Of a DNA stretch of 64,000 bases, positions 16,742 to 25,113 are shown piece after piece. Numbering within the stretch: the first letter of the stretch is position 1; the number at the start of each line of letters is the position of its first letter. A program made the position numbers and the translations under genes. The stretch covers positions 124,001-188,000 of the forward strand of contig NZ_CP019304.1 of NCBI RefSeq assembly GCF_001969265.1, read 5' to 3'. The notes beneath the pieces were generated by a model, which was given only the letters and a program-made list of their open reading frames with translations, ran no database searches and was not told the DNA's origin. The DNA is from Arthrobacter sp. QXT-31 (GTDB taxonomy: Bacteria; Actinomycetota; Actinomycetes; Actinomycetales; Micrococcaceae).

Positions 16742-16959
16742 CCCACCGCCGCCAATGCAGGACGGATGGTACTCGATTCCTTGCTGCGGCTTCCCGCGAG
16801 TATTGATTGCTGAGGCCCCCGCGTCGGCCCGCCGCGGTCAGGGGACAGACAGCGCCAACGGCAACGACCGTGGCAGGGGAGCTAAAGGGGATGGCAGCGC
16901 CATGGCGCGGAGATGACAACCGCAGGTGGATTCCCCGGTTTCGACAGGCTCACAAGGGC

Positions 16960-18378
16960 TCACTTCAGCGAACCCAGGGTCGACCGGAGGGATGTGGCGG
17001 CCTTGACGGCAGCAGCTTTTGGCCCAGTCAGGCCGGCCGCGACGTCACTGACGGCCTTGGCGATGGACAGTTCCGCCGTTGCGGCGCCGGCAAGGTCGCC
17101 GCGGCCATTGACGAGCCCCCAGTGTTCCAGGTCCTTGGGCCCTGCCAACAGGGTTGAGAGAACGTCATTGCCGTAGACGCTGCCGAGCGGGTCGGCGCTG
17201 CCCGCTCCCACCGGGAGGGACTTCCAGGCCTCCGTGTATTCGGCCGGGCTGGTAGTGCTGCCGGAGCGAACCGGAATCCGTTCCTCAGGGGCAATGGCCA
17301 GCCACTCGGCGTATCCGTTAGTGAGGAAGTACTCGACGAACCGGCGGGCTGGCTCACTGTCCGAGTCCGCCGTCACGGTCCACGAGGCTACCTCACCAAA
17401 CCGGGCCGGTCGTTGGCCGTCAGGCCCCTGGATGCCGGCCGCTACCCCGGTGTTGCGGGCCAGGAACAGCGGGTCCGTCTTGCATTCCGGGCAACTCGGC
17501 CGTGTATCCGTGCGCATGCCGGCCAGCTCATCCAGCAGGTGCGTGGACCAGATGGCCATGGCCGCCTTACCGGCAAAGTAGGAGGTTCGCACCGAGTCGA
17601 TGTCCTGGACGCCGGGCACGGAATAGTCCTTGAGCATGTCGCGGTAGAAACTGAGCGCCGCCACGCACTGGGGGCTGTCGAACGCTATGGCGCCCTCCGC
17701 ATCGACCATCTCGCACCCGTTGCCTTGCGCAATATGCTCGAAGGACTGCTGGGTGAACACCTGGCCGGTCCTGTTGGCCGCAACTATGCCGGCCAGCTGC
17801 GGGGAATCCAGTTTCCTGGCCGCCGCAACGATGTCCGCATAGGTCTGTGGTGCCGACAAACCCGCCTTCGCGAACAGGTCTTTCCGGTAGTACAGCACCT
17901 GCTGCCAGGCTGAACCGGGCACGGCCAGCTGCCGTTCGCCGTCGCGCGTCAGTTCAAGTGAACGGCGGGCCCACGTTCTTTCGCCAAGGTTGCCCACAAT
18001 GGCGGCGTTTGCCTTGTAATCGATGTGGCCGGCGGCCGCCATGGTCCGGACCTGCCCTAGCGACAGGGAAGCCATCACGTCGGGAAGGTCACCGGAGGCG
18101 GCCGAGGACGTCAAGACCTGGTTGAAGCGGTGCGAGGGAACGCCGACGAGGTTCACTTTCACGCCGGTGGCGGCGGTGAAGCCGTCGCTTATGGCGCGCA
18201 CCTTGGCCATCCGGTCCGGAAGCGCCTCGGTGGTCCAGACCGTGATGTTGAGCTGATCCTGATGCTGCGGAATCACATTCGGGCCACTGCCAGGTGTGCA
18301 GGAGACCAGAAAGGCCGCCGTCAAGGACACAGCCGCTAGAACGCTGCCCACCCTGGCTTTGCTTCTGGTCCGATTCAC
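16960..18378 (-). CDS. Extracellular solute-binding lipoprotein (family 1 ABC type)
   Basis: The 472-residue protein starts at GTG 18378 behind a GGAG site and has a lipoprotein signal ending LVSC. The mature part is a family-1 (sugar/carbohydrate-type) binding protein: ITVWTTEALPDRMAKVRAI, GDLPDVMASLS, SAWQQVLYYRKDLFAKAGL and PETYADI-like spacing, then a YFAGKAAMAIWSTH strand. Two Cys in PSCPECKTD could form a disulfide or bind metal. No permease or ATPase gene is adjacent, so it is an orphan that may serve transporters elsewhere. The ligand is unknown. Confidence 0.85.
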   Translation of the reverse strand: MNRTRSKARVGSVLAAVSLTAAFLVSCTPGSGPNVIPQHQDQLNITVWTTEALPDRMAKVRAISDGFTAATGVKVNLVGVPSHRFNQVLTSSAASGDLPDVMASLSLGQVRTMAAAGHIDYKANAAIVGNLGERTWARRSLELTRDGERQLAVPGSAWQQVLYYRKDLFAKAGLSAPQTYADIVAAARKLDSPQLAGIVAANRTGQVFTQQSFEHIAQGNGCEMVDAEGAIAFDSPQCVAALSFYRDMLKDYSVPGVQDIDSVRTSYFAGKAAMAIWSTHLLDELAGMRTDTRPSCPECKTDPLFLARNTGVAAGIQGPDGQRPARFGEVASWTVTADSDSEPARRFVEYFLTNGYAEWLAIAPEERIPVRSGSTTSPAEYTEAWKSLPVGAGSADPLGSVYGNDVLSTLLAGPKDLEHWGLVNGRGDLAGAATAELSIAKAVSDVAAGLTGPKAAAVKAATSLRSTLGSLK

Positions 18379-18624
18379 CTGGCGCTCCTGCCGTGCACTG
18401 CCCGAAAATGAACGCACGCACCACGTGGCGACCCGCGCCCAACTGGGAGACCTGTGCGTCAAGCGTATCCAGTCACGGCCCGGCTGTCAGCAGGGACAGG
18501 CGGTGCGGGGTTCCCCGGCAGCCGGTGGCTTGACGGGTGCCATGAAAGGAGGGGACAGCTGAAAGCAGGGCCTTCCGCTGCCCGCAGCAACAGGAGATGA
18601 TTTTTGCCCTCTATACACGCAAGG

Positions 18625-18984
18625 ATGTACTTTGGGAGGATGGAAACGCTCACTCACGCGCGGGTTCTGGCGCAGGCACCGGTGCTGGCCAGGTTCGGTC
18701 ATGCCATTTCCGACCCCACCCGGGCGAGGATCCTGCTGGCCCTCGCTGACGCTCCGGCCTACCCTTCCGATCTTGCGGACTCATTGGGAGTGTCCCGGCA
18801 GAGCATCTCCAACCACCTCACATGCCTGCGCGGCTGTGGCCTGGTGCTGGCGGTTCCGGATGGGCGGCGCAGCCGCTACCAGCTCGCAGATGCGCGGCTT
18901 GGCCACGCCATCAGGAACCTGATCGGCGTTGTGCTTGCTGTGGACCCGGCCTGCTGCGCACCCGACGGGCGGTGCCTGGCATGA
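18625..18984 (+). CDS. cmtR: CmtR-like ArsR-family metal sensor, copy 1
   Basis: The product is an ArsR/SmtB winged-helix repressor: FGHAISDPTRARILLAL, an HTH (PSDLADSLGVSRQSISNHL), then TCLRGCGLV and a wing (PDGRRSRYQLAD). The C-x3-C in TCLRGCG matches the helix-4 Cys pair of Mycobacterium CmtR, a Cd/Pb sensor. The tail (DPACCAPDGRC) offers additional Cys. The start could be 18604, 18625 or 18640; none is ideally spaced from a ribosome site. Its stop overlaps the next gene as ATGA, so it heads the operon cmtR - CDF - lspA - ccdA and probably represses it. Confidence 0.85.
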   Translation: MYFGRMETLTHARVLAQAPVLARFGHAISDPTRARILLALADAPAYPSDLADSLGVSRQSISNHLTCLRGCGLVLAVPDGRRSRYQLADARLGHAIRNLIGVVLAVDPACCAPDGRCLA

Positions 18985-19844
18985 CCACGGTCTCCGTTGA
19001 ACTCAACCAGTCCCGCCGGGAGGTCCTCAACCGGCGCATCCGGCTCTTCGCGGCTGCGACCATCACCTACAACGTCACTGAAGCGGTCGTCGCCCTCTGG
19101 GCAGGAGGGGCGGCCGATTCATCTGCTCTGATCGGTTTCGGTCTGGACTCGGTCATCGAGGTGGCCTCCGCGGTTGCCCTGTCCTGGCAGTTTTCGTCAA
19201 GAAATCCCGACCACCGCGAAGCGCTGACGCTGCGGATCATCGCCATCTCTTTCTTCGCCCTGGCGGCGTTCGTCAGCTTTGACGCCATCCGGTCCCTCAC
19301 CGGCGGCGGCGTAGCGCAGCCCTCCACGCCGGGCATAGTGATCGCGGCCCTGAGCCTGGCCATCATGCCCGTCTTGTCCTGGCTGCAGCGCCGTGCCGGC
19401 CGGGAGGCAGGATCCCGGACCGCAGTGGCCGATTCCAAGCAGACGCTCCTTTGCACCTATCTGTCTGCCGTCCTGCTGGCAGGGCTGGTACTCAACAGCA
19501 TGTTCGGCTGGTGGTGGGCCGACTCGGGCGCTGCCCTGGTCATCGCCGTGATCGCCGTCCGTGAAGGACTCAGCGCCTGGCGCGGCGACATCTGCTGCGC
19601 CGTCCCACAGACGGCGACCGCCCCGGGGCGGTCTGTGGCAGCAGACTGCTGTGCGCCACCGGTTGCTGCCGTTCCCGCCGGACTGGACGTCGCTGCCACG
19701 GCCGGCCCCGAACTGCAGAGGGCAGGTGGCCCAGTGAACGTTTACCTGTCCTCCACCGGTGCCACGGCCCGGGGATGCTGTGACGGGTGCGGTCCCGCGA
19801 CCGCTCCAGCGGGGTCCTTGCCCGCGGTGGGCAAGGCAGACTGA
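18981..19844 (+). CDS. CDF-family metal efflux transporter with Cys-rich tail
   Basis: The 287-residue protein belongs to the cation diffusion facilitator subgroup with GFGLDSVIEV in TM2 and ADSKQTLLCTYLS near TM5, where Asp and Cys are likely transport-site ligands. About six helices are followed by a ~75-residue cytoplasmic tail carrying CC pairs (GDICCAV, AADCCAPP, ARGCCDGCG), unlike usual CDF tails and suited to soft metals. It overlaps cmtR by ATGA and precedes lspA by three bases. Export of Cd/Pb/Zn-type ions is expected from the regulator. A frameshifted relative lies at 34861. Confidence 0.85.
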   Translation: MTTVSVELNQSRREVLNRRIRLFAAATITYNVTEAVVALWAGGAADSSALIGFGLDSVIEVASAVALSWQFSSRNPDHREALTLRIIAISFFALAAFVSFDAIRSLTGGGVAQPSTPGIVIAALSLAIMPVLSWLQRRAGREAGSRTAVADSKQTLLCTYLSAVLLAGLVLNSMFGWWWADSGAALVIAVIAVREGLSAWRGDICCAVPQTATAPGRSVAADCCAPPVAAVPAGLDVAATAGPELQRAGGPVNVYLSSTGATARGCCDGCGPATAPAGSLPAVGKAD

Positions 19845-19847
19845 ACC

Positions 19848-20366
19848 ATGGATGACAGTTACAGGAATTCCGGCATGAGTGACGGAACCTCAAAGCGACG
19901 GCTTCGGCCAAGGGCCGTGTTGGCTGTCGCCGCAGGAGTGCTGGCATCACTGGACCTGCTGGTCAAGACCGCAGTTGTGGCAGGCCTGAGTCAGGGGGAG
20001 GTTCTTGATTATGGACTGTTCAACCTGCGGCTCGCCTACAACACCGGTGTTGCCTTCAGCCTTGGCGCTGCCCTGTCCCCGTGGACGGTCGCCGGGGTCA
20101 CCGCCGGCATCGTGGCCGTCTTGGCTCTCTTCCTGGTCCGCACCGCACCACGGCTGAGCGTCCCGTCCCTCGTTGGTGCAGCCCTGCTGCTTGGCGGGGC
20201 GCTGGGGAACCTCGCCGACCGCCTGGACGGGGCCGGCGTCGTTGATTACCTGCACACGGGCTGGTTCCCAACGTTCAACCTAGCCGATGTCTTCGTCGTC
20301 ACCGGGGCCGGACTGCTGGCTCTTGGATCCTTGCTCGGGCCTTCCGCGGCCCGGAACGGCAACTGA
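19848..20366 (+). CDS. lspA: Signal peptidase II, copy 1
   Basis: The 172-residue protein has four membrane helices and both aspartyl-protease motifs of LspA: GGALGNLADRLDG and [14 protein letters not shown], together with [13 protein letters not shown]. It removes signal peptides from prolipoproteins after lipidation. It sits between a metal exporter and ccdA, and a second copy lies in the same relative position at 58948. Association of lspA with heavy-metal efflux genes is known in other bacteria; likely clients here are the TlpA-like lipoproteins at 22833 and 63264. Confidence 0.92.
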   Translation: MDDSYRNSGMSDGTSKRRLRPRAVLAVAAGVLASLDLLVKTAVVAGLSQGEVLDYGLFNLRLAYNTGVAFSLGAALSPWTVAGVTAGIVAVLALFLVRTAPRLSVPSLVGAALLLGGALGNLADRLDGAGVVDYLHTGWFPTFNLADVFVVTGAGLLALGSLLGPSAARNGN

Positions 20367-20369
20367 GCG

Positions 20370-21119
20370 GTGGGCATCGGCGAGTACTTCGCTTCCATCG
20401 TCACCTCCGGCGCCCTGGCCCTGGCCCTGCCGCTGGCCGCGGCGGCAGGACTGGTCTCATTCCTTTCCCCGTGCATCCTTCCGCTGGTTCCCGGCTACCT
20501 GGGTTTCGTCTCCGGCCTGACCGACCCTGGCCAGCCACGGAACAGACGCCGCGTCCTTGCCGGGGTCATGCTGTTCATCCTCGGTTTCGGCGCCGTCTTC
20601 ACCCTGTACGGGGCCGCGTTCGGAGCGGTCGGAGTGTGGCTGGTCCGCTGGCAGGATCCGCTGATGAGGGCCATGGGGGTCCTGGTGATCCTCATGGGCC
20701 TGGTCCTGCTGGGCCGGTTTTCCTGGCTGCAGCAGACCCGGAAGTTCCGGCTTCCCGGCCAGGGCGGGCTGGCCGGCGCGCCGGTCCTTGGCATCGTGTT
20801 CGGCCTGGGATGGACGCCCTGCATGGGCCCGACGCTCAGCGCTGTCCTCAGCCTCAGCGTCACCACGGGCAGCGCTTGGCGCGGCGCAGTGCTGGCATTC
20901 GCTTATTGCCTGGGCCTCGGGATCCCCTTTGTTCTGGTTGCCCTGGGCCTGAACTGGGTTACCCAGGCCCTGGCCGTCATTCGCAGGCACATCCGTGCCG
21001 TGAACATCGGCGGCGCGGTCATGCTCATGGTGCTGGGCATCCTCATGGTCTCCGGGATCTGGGTCCGATGGATCTACCAAATCCAAAACCTCGCCGGCAC
21101 CTTCATCACACCGGTGTAG
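20370..21119 (+). CDS. ccdA: CcdA-type thiol-disulfide membrane transporter, copy 1
   Basis: The 249-residue protein has six helices with the redox Cys pair split between SFLSPCILPLVPGY (TM1) and GLGWTPCMGPTLSA (TM4), the DsbD-beta/CcdA signature. It carries electrons from cytoplasmic thioredoxin to extracytoplasmic thiol proteins. The GTG start at 20370 is three bases after the lspA stop. It is the last gene of the operon, followed by an imperfect GC-rich hairpin (21130-21175) shared with the convergent gene. The TlpA-like lipoproteins nearby are natural partners. Confidence 0.92.
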   Translation: MGIGEYFASIVTSGALALALPLAAAAGLVSFLSPCILPLVPGYLGFVSGLTDPGQPRNRRRVLAGVMLFILGFGAVFTLYGAAFGAVGVWLVRWQDPLMRAMGVLVILMGLVLLGRFSWLQQTRKFRLPGQGGLAGAPVLGIVFGLGWTPCMGPTLSAVLSLSVTTGSAWRGAVLAFAYCLGLGIPFVLVALGLNWVTQALAVIRRHIRAVNIGGAVMLMVLGILMVSGIWVRWIYQIQNLAGTFITPV

Positions 21120-21129
21120 GGGCCGCAAA

Positions 21130-21175
21130 AGGGAGCGGGCAGGGGCGCAGCGGCTACTCCCCTGCACCGCTCGCC
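21130..21175. terminator. Imperfect bidirectional hairpin
   Basis: AGCGGGCAGGGG and CCCCTGCACCGCT pair with one bulge between the convergent ccdA and DUF3105 genes. No T-run is present. Confidence 0.4.
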
Positions 21176-21179
21176 CTTC

Positions 21180-21815
21180 CTAGCCCGGGACGCCGCCGGT
21201 GCAGGCAGCGCCCGGTTCGGGGGTCTGCGGGCCCTGCACGTATTTTTTTATGAAGGACGGGAGCCGGCCGTCCCCGGAGCTGTCCACGGCGAGCTGCTTT
21301 CCCCATGCGGTGGCCATCACGGGTGAGGGCTGGTCCTGGACGGGGCTGAGCAGCAAGTACTCCTGCCCGCCGGCCAGCGCGGTCAGCCGGTCAATGTCGG
21401 CCTTGGGCAGGTCCGGGCGGTACGAGATCCACACCGCGCCATGTTCAAGCGAGTGCACAGCCCGCGTCTGCGTGACCGGGGCGGTGTAAATGCCGCAGTT
21501 CGTCCACACCGGTGCATGGTCCCCGCCGGTCGCAGGGGTCCGGGGGTAGCTGACTTCCTCGCTGGTGTGGTTCCTGGACTGGTCCGGGAAATCCTGCTCG
21601 CCTTCCACCGGCCGGGCAGCTTCGGCCCGAATTTGCTCGCGCTGCTGCACCTCCCCCACAAGGACGAAGGCAACCGCGGCAACGAGGGAGAGGACCAGTA
21701 CCGCGCCGGATCCCCAGATCAGCCAGGCTCGGCGCCGGTCGGCCCGGCGCTGCCTGGCCAGGGCTGCCTGGACGATGGCTTTACGTTCCTCGGGGGTTTT
21801 CCTGGGTCCGGGCAC
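21180..21815 (-). CDS. DUF3105 membrane-anchored protein
   Basis: The 211-residue protein has a basic cytoplasmic N-terminus, one membrane helix (residues ~31-53, ending VAFVLVG), and a DUF3105 domain with VWTNCGIYTAPV, AVHSLEHGAVWISYRPDL and ACTGG near the end. The HSLEHG His residues and two Cys are typical and suggest metal or redox chemistry. It is followed 25 bases upstream by a DUF305 gene on the same strand, a frequent pair in actinobacteria near copper genes. Its biochemical role is not established. Confidence 0.85.
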   Translation of the reverse strand: MPGPRKTPEERKAIVQAALARQRRADRRRAWLIWGSGAVLVLSLVAAVAFVLVGEVQQREQIRAEAARPVEGEQDFPDQSRNHTSEEVSYPRTPATGGDHAPVWTNCGIYTAPVTQTRAVHSLEHGAVWISYRPDLPKADIDRLTALAGGQEYLLLSPVQDQPSPVMATAWGKQLAVDSSGDGRLPSFIKKYVQGPQTPEPGAACTGGVPG

Positions 21816-21839
21816 GGGTTCTCGCTTTCTTGTGGTGGG

Positions 21840-22508
21840 TCAGAGTCTGCCGCGCAGCTCTTCCAGGGCGTTGATTTCAGCGGTTTGGGCCGCAACGATC
21901 CCGGTGGCCAGTTCCCTGACCTTGGCCGTCTTGGCCAGTCTGGCAGCGGCCGTCGCCATGACCACCCCGCCCCGGTGGTGGCGGACCATCAGTTCGGTGA
22001 AGAGCCGGTCCGCTGCCGGACCGGAGGATGTGCGCAAGGCCTGCATCTGGGCCGTCGACGCCATGCCTTCCATGCGGGCCTCACCGGGCCGGTTTCCGTC
22101 CCCGTGTGATGGGGCGGTTCCGTGGCCGGTCCCCATCCAGGCCATCGGCTCCTGTGACCGCGCCTGGGAGAGGCCCCAGTCCCGGAGCCATGCGAACATC
22201 TGGCCGTTCTGCTGCTGCTGGGTCGTGACGATATCGTAGGCGATCGCCCGGATCTCGGCGTTGGCGGATTTGTCCCGCACCAGCAGCGCCATCTCAACGG
22301 CCTGGGCATGGTGGGCCTGCATGTCGCGGGAGAACCCGGCATCCGCCCCCGTGTCGGAGACGGATTCCTCACCTGCAGAGAGCCGCCCGAGGGCGAAGGA
22401 CACAAGAGCAGCGATCAGGACCACTGCCACCAAGAGCACCCACCGGGCCCAGGCCCGGACCGGCGCACGAACCCGCGGCGGAACACCGGCCCCACCGGCA
22501 GGACTCAT
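21840..22508 (-). CDS. DUF305 (ferritin-like) membrane-anchored protein
   Basis: The 222-residue protein has an N-terminal membrane helix (WVLLVAVVLIAALVSFALG) and a two-part DUF305 domain, with DMQAHHAQAVEMALLVRD in the first half and MVRHHRGGVVMATAAARL in the second. His pairs in these helices are thought to bind metal. A Met/His/Gly-rich segment between the halves (AWMGTGHGTAPSHGDG) also suits copper binding. ATG 22508 is chosen at MSPAGG, although the frame is open to 22637. It pairs with the DUF3105 gene. Confidence 0.87.
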   Translation of the reverse strand: MSPAGGAGVPPRVRAPVRAWARWVLLVAVVLIAALVSFALGRLSAGEESVSDTGADAGFSRDMQAHHAQAVEMALLVRDKSANAEIRAIAYDIVTTQQQQNGQMFAWLRDWGLSQARSQEPMAWMGTGHGTAPSHGDGNRPGEARMEGMASTAQMQALRTSSGPAADRLFTELMVRHHRGGVVMATAAARLAKTAKVRELATGIVAAQTAEINALEELRGRL

Positions 22509-22832
22509 GCGCCGGTCCCTGCCTTCACCCCAGGGTGCCGGTTCCCCGGACCGTCCATGGCCGGTCCTTGGCATGGCAGGCAGTGCAGATGGCGGGATGT
22601 TGGTCGCACGTAGTCCTTTCAGCCGGCACCGGGGCATCAGGTCCGTGGCGGAGGCGCCCCCGTGGCCTGGATTCCGGCCTCGGTCCAGGGGATTGTCAGT
22701 ACACGAAAGCCTGAATCAAACAGTAACCGGAACGCCGCCGCCCGCACAATTCCGATTTCCCCGGCACGTCCATGACCGACGCGTTCTTTTTGGGGCTATC
22801 CCCGCACTCCCCGTACCATCACGTCTGTGGAT
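22509..22832. other. Divergent promoter region
   Basis: This gap separates the DUF305 gene from the TlpA-like gene and must contain both promoters. No clear operator was found and no gene is supported. Confidence 0.4.
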
Positions 22833-23441
22833 ATGTTCATACCAAATGGTCCAAAGGCACCCGCCTCCCGGCGCCGGAGCATTCTCGGCCTCGGCGCCGC
22901 GGTCCTGGTTCTGGCCGGATGCGCGCAGGAGGACGGCCTCGCCGCCCAGGCGCGTGCCGGGGATAACAAGAACTACATCGCAGGGGACGGCTCGGTCAAC
23001 GAATACCCTCCGGAGAACCGCGGCCCCGCCGTCGCCCTCAGCGGCCAGCTCTTCAGCGGTGAAACCGTGTCCTCCGCGGACTGGGCCGGCAAGGTGGTGG
23101 TGCTTAACTTCTGGTACGCGGCCTGCGGGCCCTGCCGGGCCGAAGCGCCGGACCTGAGCGCCCTGCACGAGGAATTCACAGGCAAAAATGTGCTGTTTTA
23201 CGGTGTCAATGTCCGCGATGATGCCAAAACGGCGGCTGCGTTCGAGCGGACGTTCGCGGTGAAATATCCCAGCTTCGATGACAGCGACGGTGCCGTGCTG
23301 CTGGCCATGACGCAGTACGTTCCGCCCCGGGCGGTGCCGACCACGCTCGTCCTGGATACCCGGGGCCGGGTCAGCGCCCGCATCCTGGGCATCTCGCGCA
23401 AGAGCACCCTGAAGGCCTTGATCACTTCCGCAGCCGCCTGA
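22833..23441 (+). CDS. TlpA/ResA-like thioredoxin lipoprotein, copy 1
   Basis: The ~202-residue protein has a lipoprotein signal ending VLAGC and a spacer (GDNKNYIAGDGSVNEYPPE). A thioredoxin-fold domain follows, with VVVLNFWYAACGPCRAEAP as the CGPC active site and cis-Pro in RAVPTTLVLD. It should reduce or form disulfides, or handle metal, outside the membrane using electrons from CcdA. The start may be ATG 22833 or GTG 22827. A close paralogue with CAPC is at 63264. It is convergent with a CtaG gene ten bases away. Confidence 0.9.
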   Translation: MFIPNGPKAPASRRRSILGLGAAVLVLAGCAQEDGLAAQARAGDNKNYIAGDGSVNEYPPENRGPAVALSGQLFSGETVSSADWAGKVVVLNFWYAACGPCRAEAPDLSALHEEFTGKNVLFYGVNVRDDAKTAAAFERTFAVKYPSFDDSDGAVLLAMTQYVPPRAVPTTLVLDTRGRVSARILGISRKSTLKALITSAAA

Positions 23442-23451
23442 GCGGCGCGTC

Positions 23452-24444
23452 CTAATTCCTGCCCCGGCGCGCTTCGGACCGCTCTGCGAGCCGCCCCAGA
23501 TAGTCGTTGTAGGCGTCAAGGTCCGGCGTGCCGTCAGCTGCGGCTGCCCGCTCCGCGCGCACCCAGCCACGGGCCTCGTCCCGCTGCCAACGGACCAGGA
23601 TGAACATCAGCAACAGCACCCCCGGCAGCTCCCCATAGGACCAGGCCAGGCCGCCGGCCACGCCCTGGTCCTGCATCGGATCAACCTTCCAGCCCGCTGG
23701 CGGGTCGGAGAAGAAAGAGACCATCGGTGCGGTTGCCATCATGATCACCACACCGAAAAACGCGTGCAGCGGCATCTCGGCGAAGATGTCCACCAGCCTG
23801 CCGAAATGGGTCTGCCTGGCCGGCAAAGGGTCGGCAGAAATCAGGGGAACGGTGAACAGGATGCCGGCCAGCAGGAACAGCAGCTCCAGCCCGACATGGC
23901 CGTACCAGTTCGGCAGCAGGAAATCGGCCAGCCCGGAGAAGTACACCCCGTAAAAGCTGAGCAGGAACAACGGAACCATGAAGGCCGGGTGGATCGCCAT
24001 CCGGCCCCAGCGCGAACGAAGACCCCAGATCGCGGCCCTAAGAACCGGCCGGCCGATCCGGTTGTGTGGCGTGGCCCGCAGCAGCAGGGTTCCGGGCGAA
24101 CCGATGACCAGCAACGGCGGCACCGCCATCATCAACGTCAGCTGCTGGAACATGAAAACCGAGAACATCTTCAGCCCATAGCCCTCAAGGCCGGCACCCA
24201 TGACGACGATGACCGCCACGCACCCGACCAGGAACGAAGCGGTCCGTACCACGGACCAGCCGCGTCCGCCCCGCCACAGTTTCACCGCGCCGGCCAGATA
24301 ACAGAGCGCTGCAAGAGCCGTCAGGACAGGGATGAGGGGCACCGGTTGCAGGTTGGGGGCAAGGTACTCCCCCAGCGTCGGTGGCAGGGAGGGGAGCCAG
24401 ACCGGCCCTGTCATTCCGGAATCGGACACGGCGGTTTCAAGCAT
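23452..24444 (-). CDS. ctaG: CtaG-type (caa3) cytochrome oxidase assembly protein
   Basis: The 330-residue polytopic protein has seven helices of the caa3_CtaG family: FSVFMFQQLTLMMAVPPLLV, SPGTLLLRATP, FAEMPLHAFFGVVIMM and QDQGVAGGLAWSYGELPGV. The C-terminal tail (LDAYNDYLGRLAER) matches that of the CopD-CtaG fusion at 25114. CtaG proteins support copper delivery to cytochrome oxidase; in this cluster it may help load secreted copper enzymes. It lies downstream of the CadC-like regulator on the same strand. Confidence 0.88.
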   Translation of the reverse strand: MLETAVSDSGMTGPVWLPSLPPTLGEYLAPNLQPVPLIPVLTALAALCYLAGAVKLWRGGRGWSVVRTASFLVGCVAVIVVMGAGLEGYGLKMFSVFMFQQLTLMMAVPPLLVIGSPGTLLLRATPHNRIGRPVLRAAIWGLRSRWGRMAIHPAFMVPLFLLSFYGVYFSGLADFLLPNWYGHVGLELLFLLAGILFTVPLISADPLPARQTHFGRLVDIFAEMPLHAFFGVVIMMATAPMVSFFSDPPAGWKVDPMQDQGVAGGLAWSYGELPGVLLLMFILVRWQRDEARGWVRAERAAAADGTPDLDAYNDYLGRLAERSEARRGRN

Positions 24445-24489
24445 GCCGGGCCCCGGTACTCCGGATGCCCGGCAGTACGGGGCCGGGGT

Positions 24490-24912
24490 TTAGTGGTTGC
24501 CGACGATCTTTAGCCGTTCCTGGCCGGTATGCCCGACGTGCGTCAGGCCCAGGTCCAGCAGCATCCTGACGTGCGCGTCCGCCAGGGAGTAGTAGGCCAT
24601 CCGGCCGGCGCGGCGGACGGCCACCACGCGGGGACCCCTCAGCAGCCGCAGTGCGTGGGAGACGGCTGATTCGCTCAACCCGGTGGTCGCGGCCAGATCG
24701 CAGACACACATCTCGCCTTCGAGCAGGGCAATGAGGATCCGGACTCTGCCCGGATCCGAGAGCAGTGTGAAGATGACCGCAAGGTCCGCCACATCGGATT
24801 CGGCAGGCATCCGTGACTTCACCGCCTCGACCCGGTCCGCGTCGACCAGCCGCACGCTGCAGTCGCTTTGCCGGCCTGCCCCGGTCGCGGGAGCCTGTGT
24901 AATTCTGCTCAT
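24490..24912 (-). CDS. CadC/SmtB-like ArsR-family metal sensor
   Basis: The 140-residue repressor carries CadC-type ligands: an N-terminal Cys18 (QSDCSVRLV) and GEMCVCDLAATTG in helix 3, forming a Cd/Pb/Zn thiolate site. The C-terminal helix has DAHVRMLLDLGLTHVGH, matching the SmtB helix-5 zinc site. Both sensing sites are therefore present. The winged helix includes LSESAVSHALRLLRG. It is divergent from the CopD-CtaG gene, with a perfect palindrome at 24934-24952 in between, and is followed by ctaG on its own strand. Confidence 0.87.
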   Translation of the reverse strand: MSRITQAPATGAGRQSDCSVRLVDADRVEAVKSRMPAESDVADLAVIFTLLSDPGRVRILIALLEGEMCVCDLAATTGLSESAVSHALRLLRGPRVVAVRRAGRMAYYSLADAHVRMLLDLGLTHVGHTGQERLKIVGNH

Positions 24913-24933
24913 TCATAAAGGCTACCTTCACCT

Positions 24934-24952
24934 GCGAATGCTTCGCATTCGC
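24934..24952. promoter_or_regulatory. Palindromic operator candidate for the ArsR-type regulator
   Basis: GCGAATGC-TTC-GCATTCGC is a perfect 8-bp inverted repeat 22 bases upstream of the regulator start and between divergent genes, as expected for an autoregulating ArsR-family operator. Confidence 0.5.
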
Positions 24953-25003
24953 GTCCCTGCCGTCATGACCGGACCGCCAAGGACCGGGTGCGGCGGGCTC
25001 CGA

Positions 25004-25031
25004 TTGTCGTCTGAACAACTCTACAGATAAT
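25004..25031 (+). promoter_or_regulatory. Candidate promoter for copD-ctaG
   Basis: TTGTCG and GATAAT are separated by 16 bases, close to sigma-70-type -35 and -10 hexamers, about 80 bases before the GTG at 25114. Confidence 0.45.
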
Positions 25032-25113
25032 CTTGGGAGGTGCCGCCTCAGACGGCGCGGCCTGCCCGGGGATCCGTCTCGGAACAGGTCCGGCCTGTCG
25101 TTAAGGACTGATT

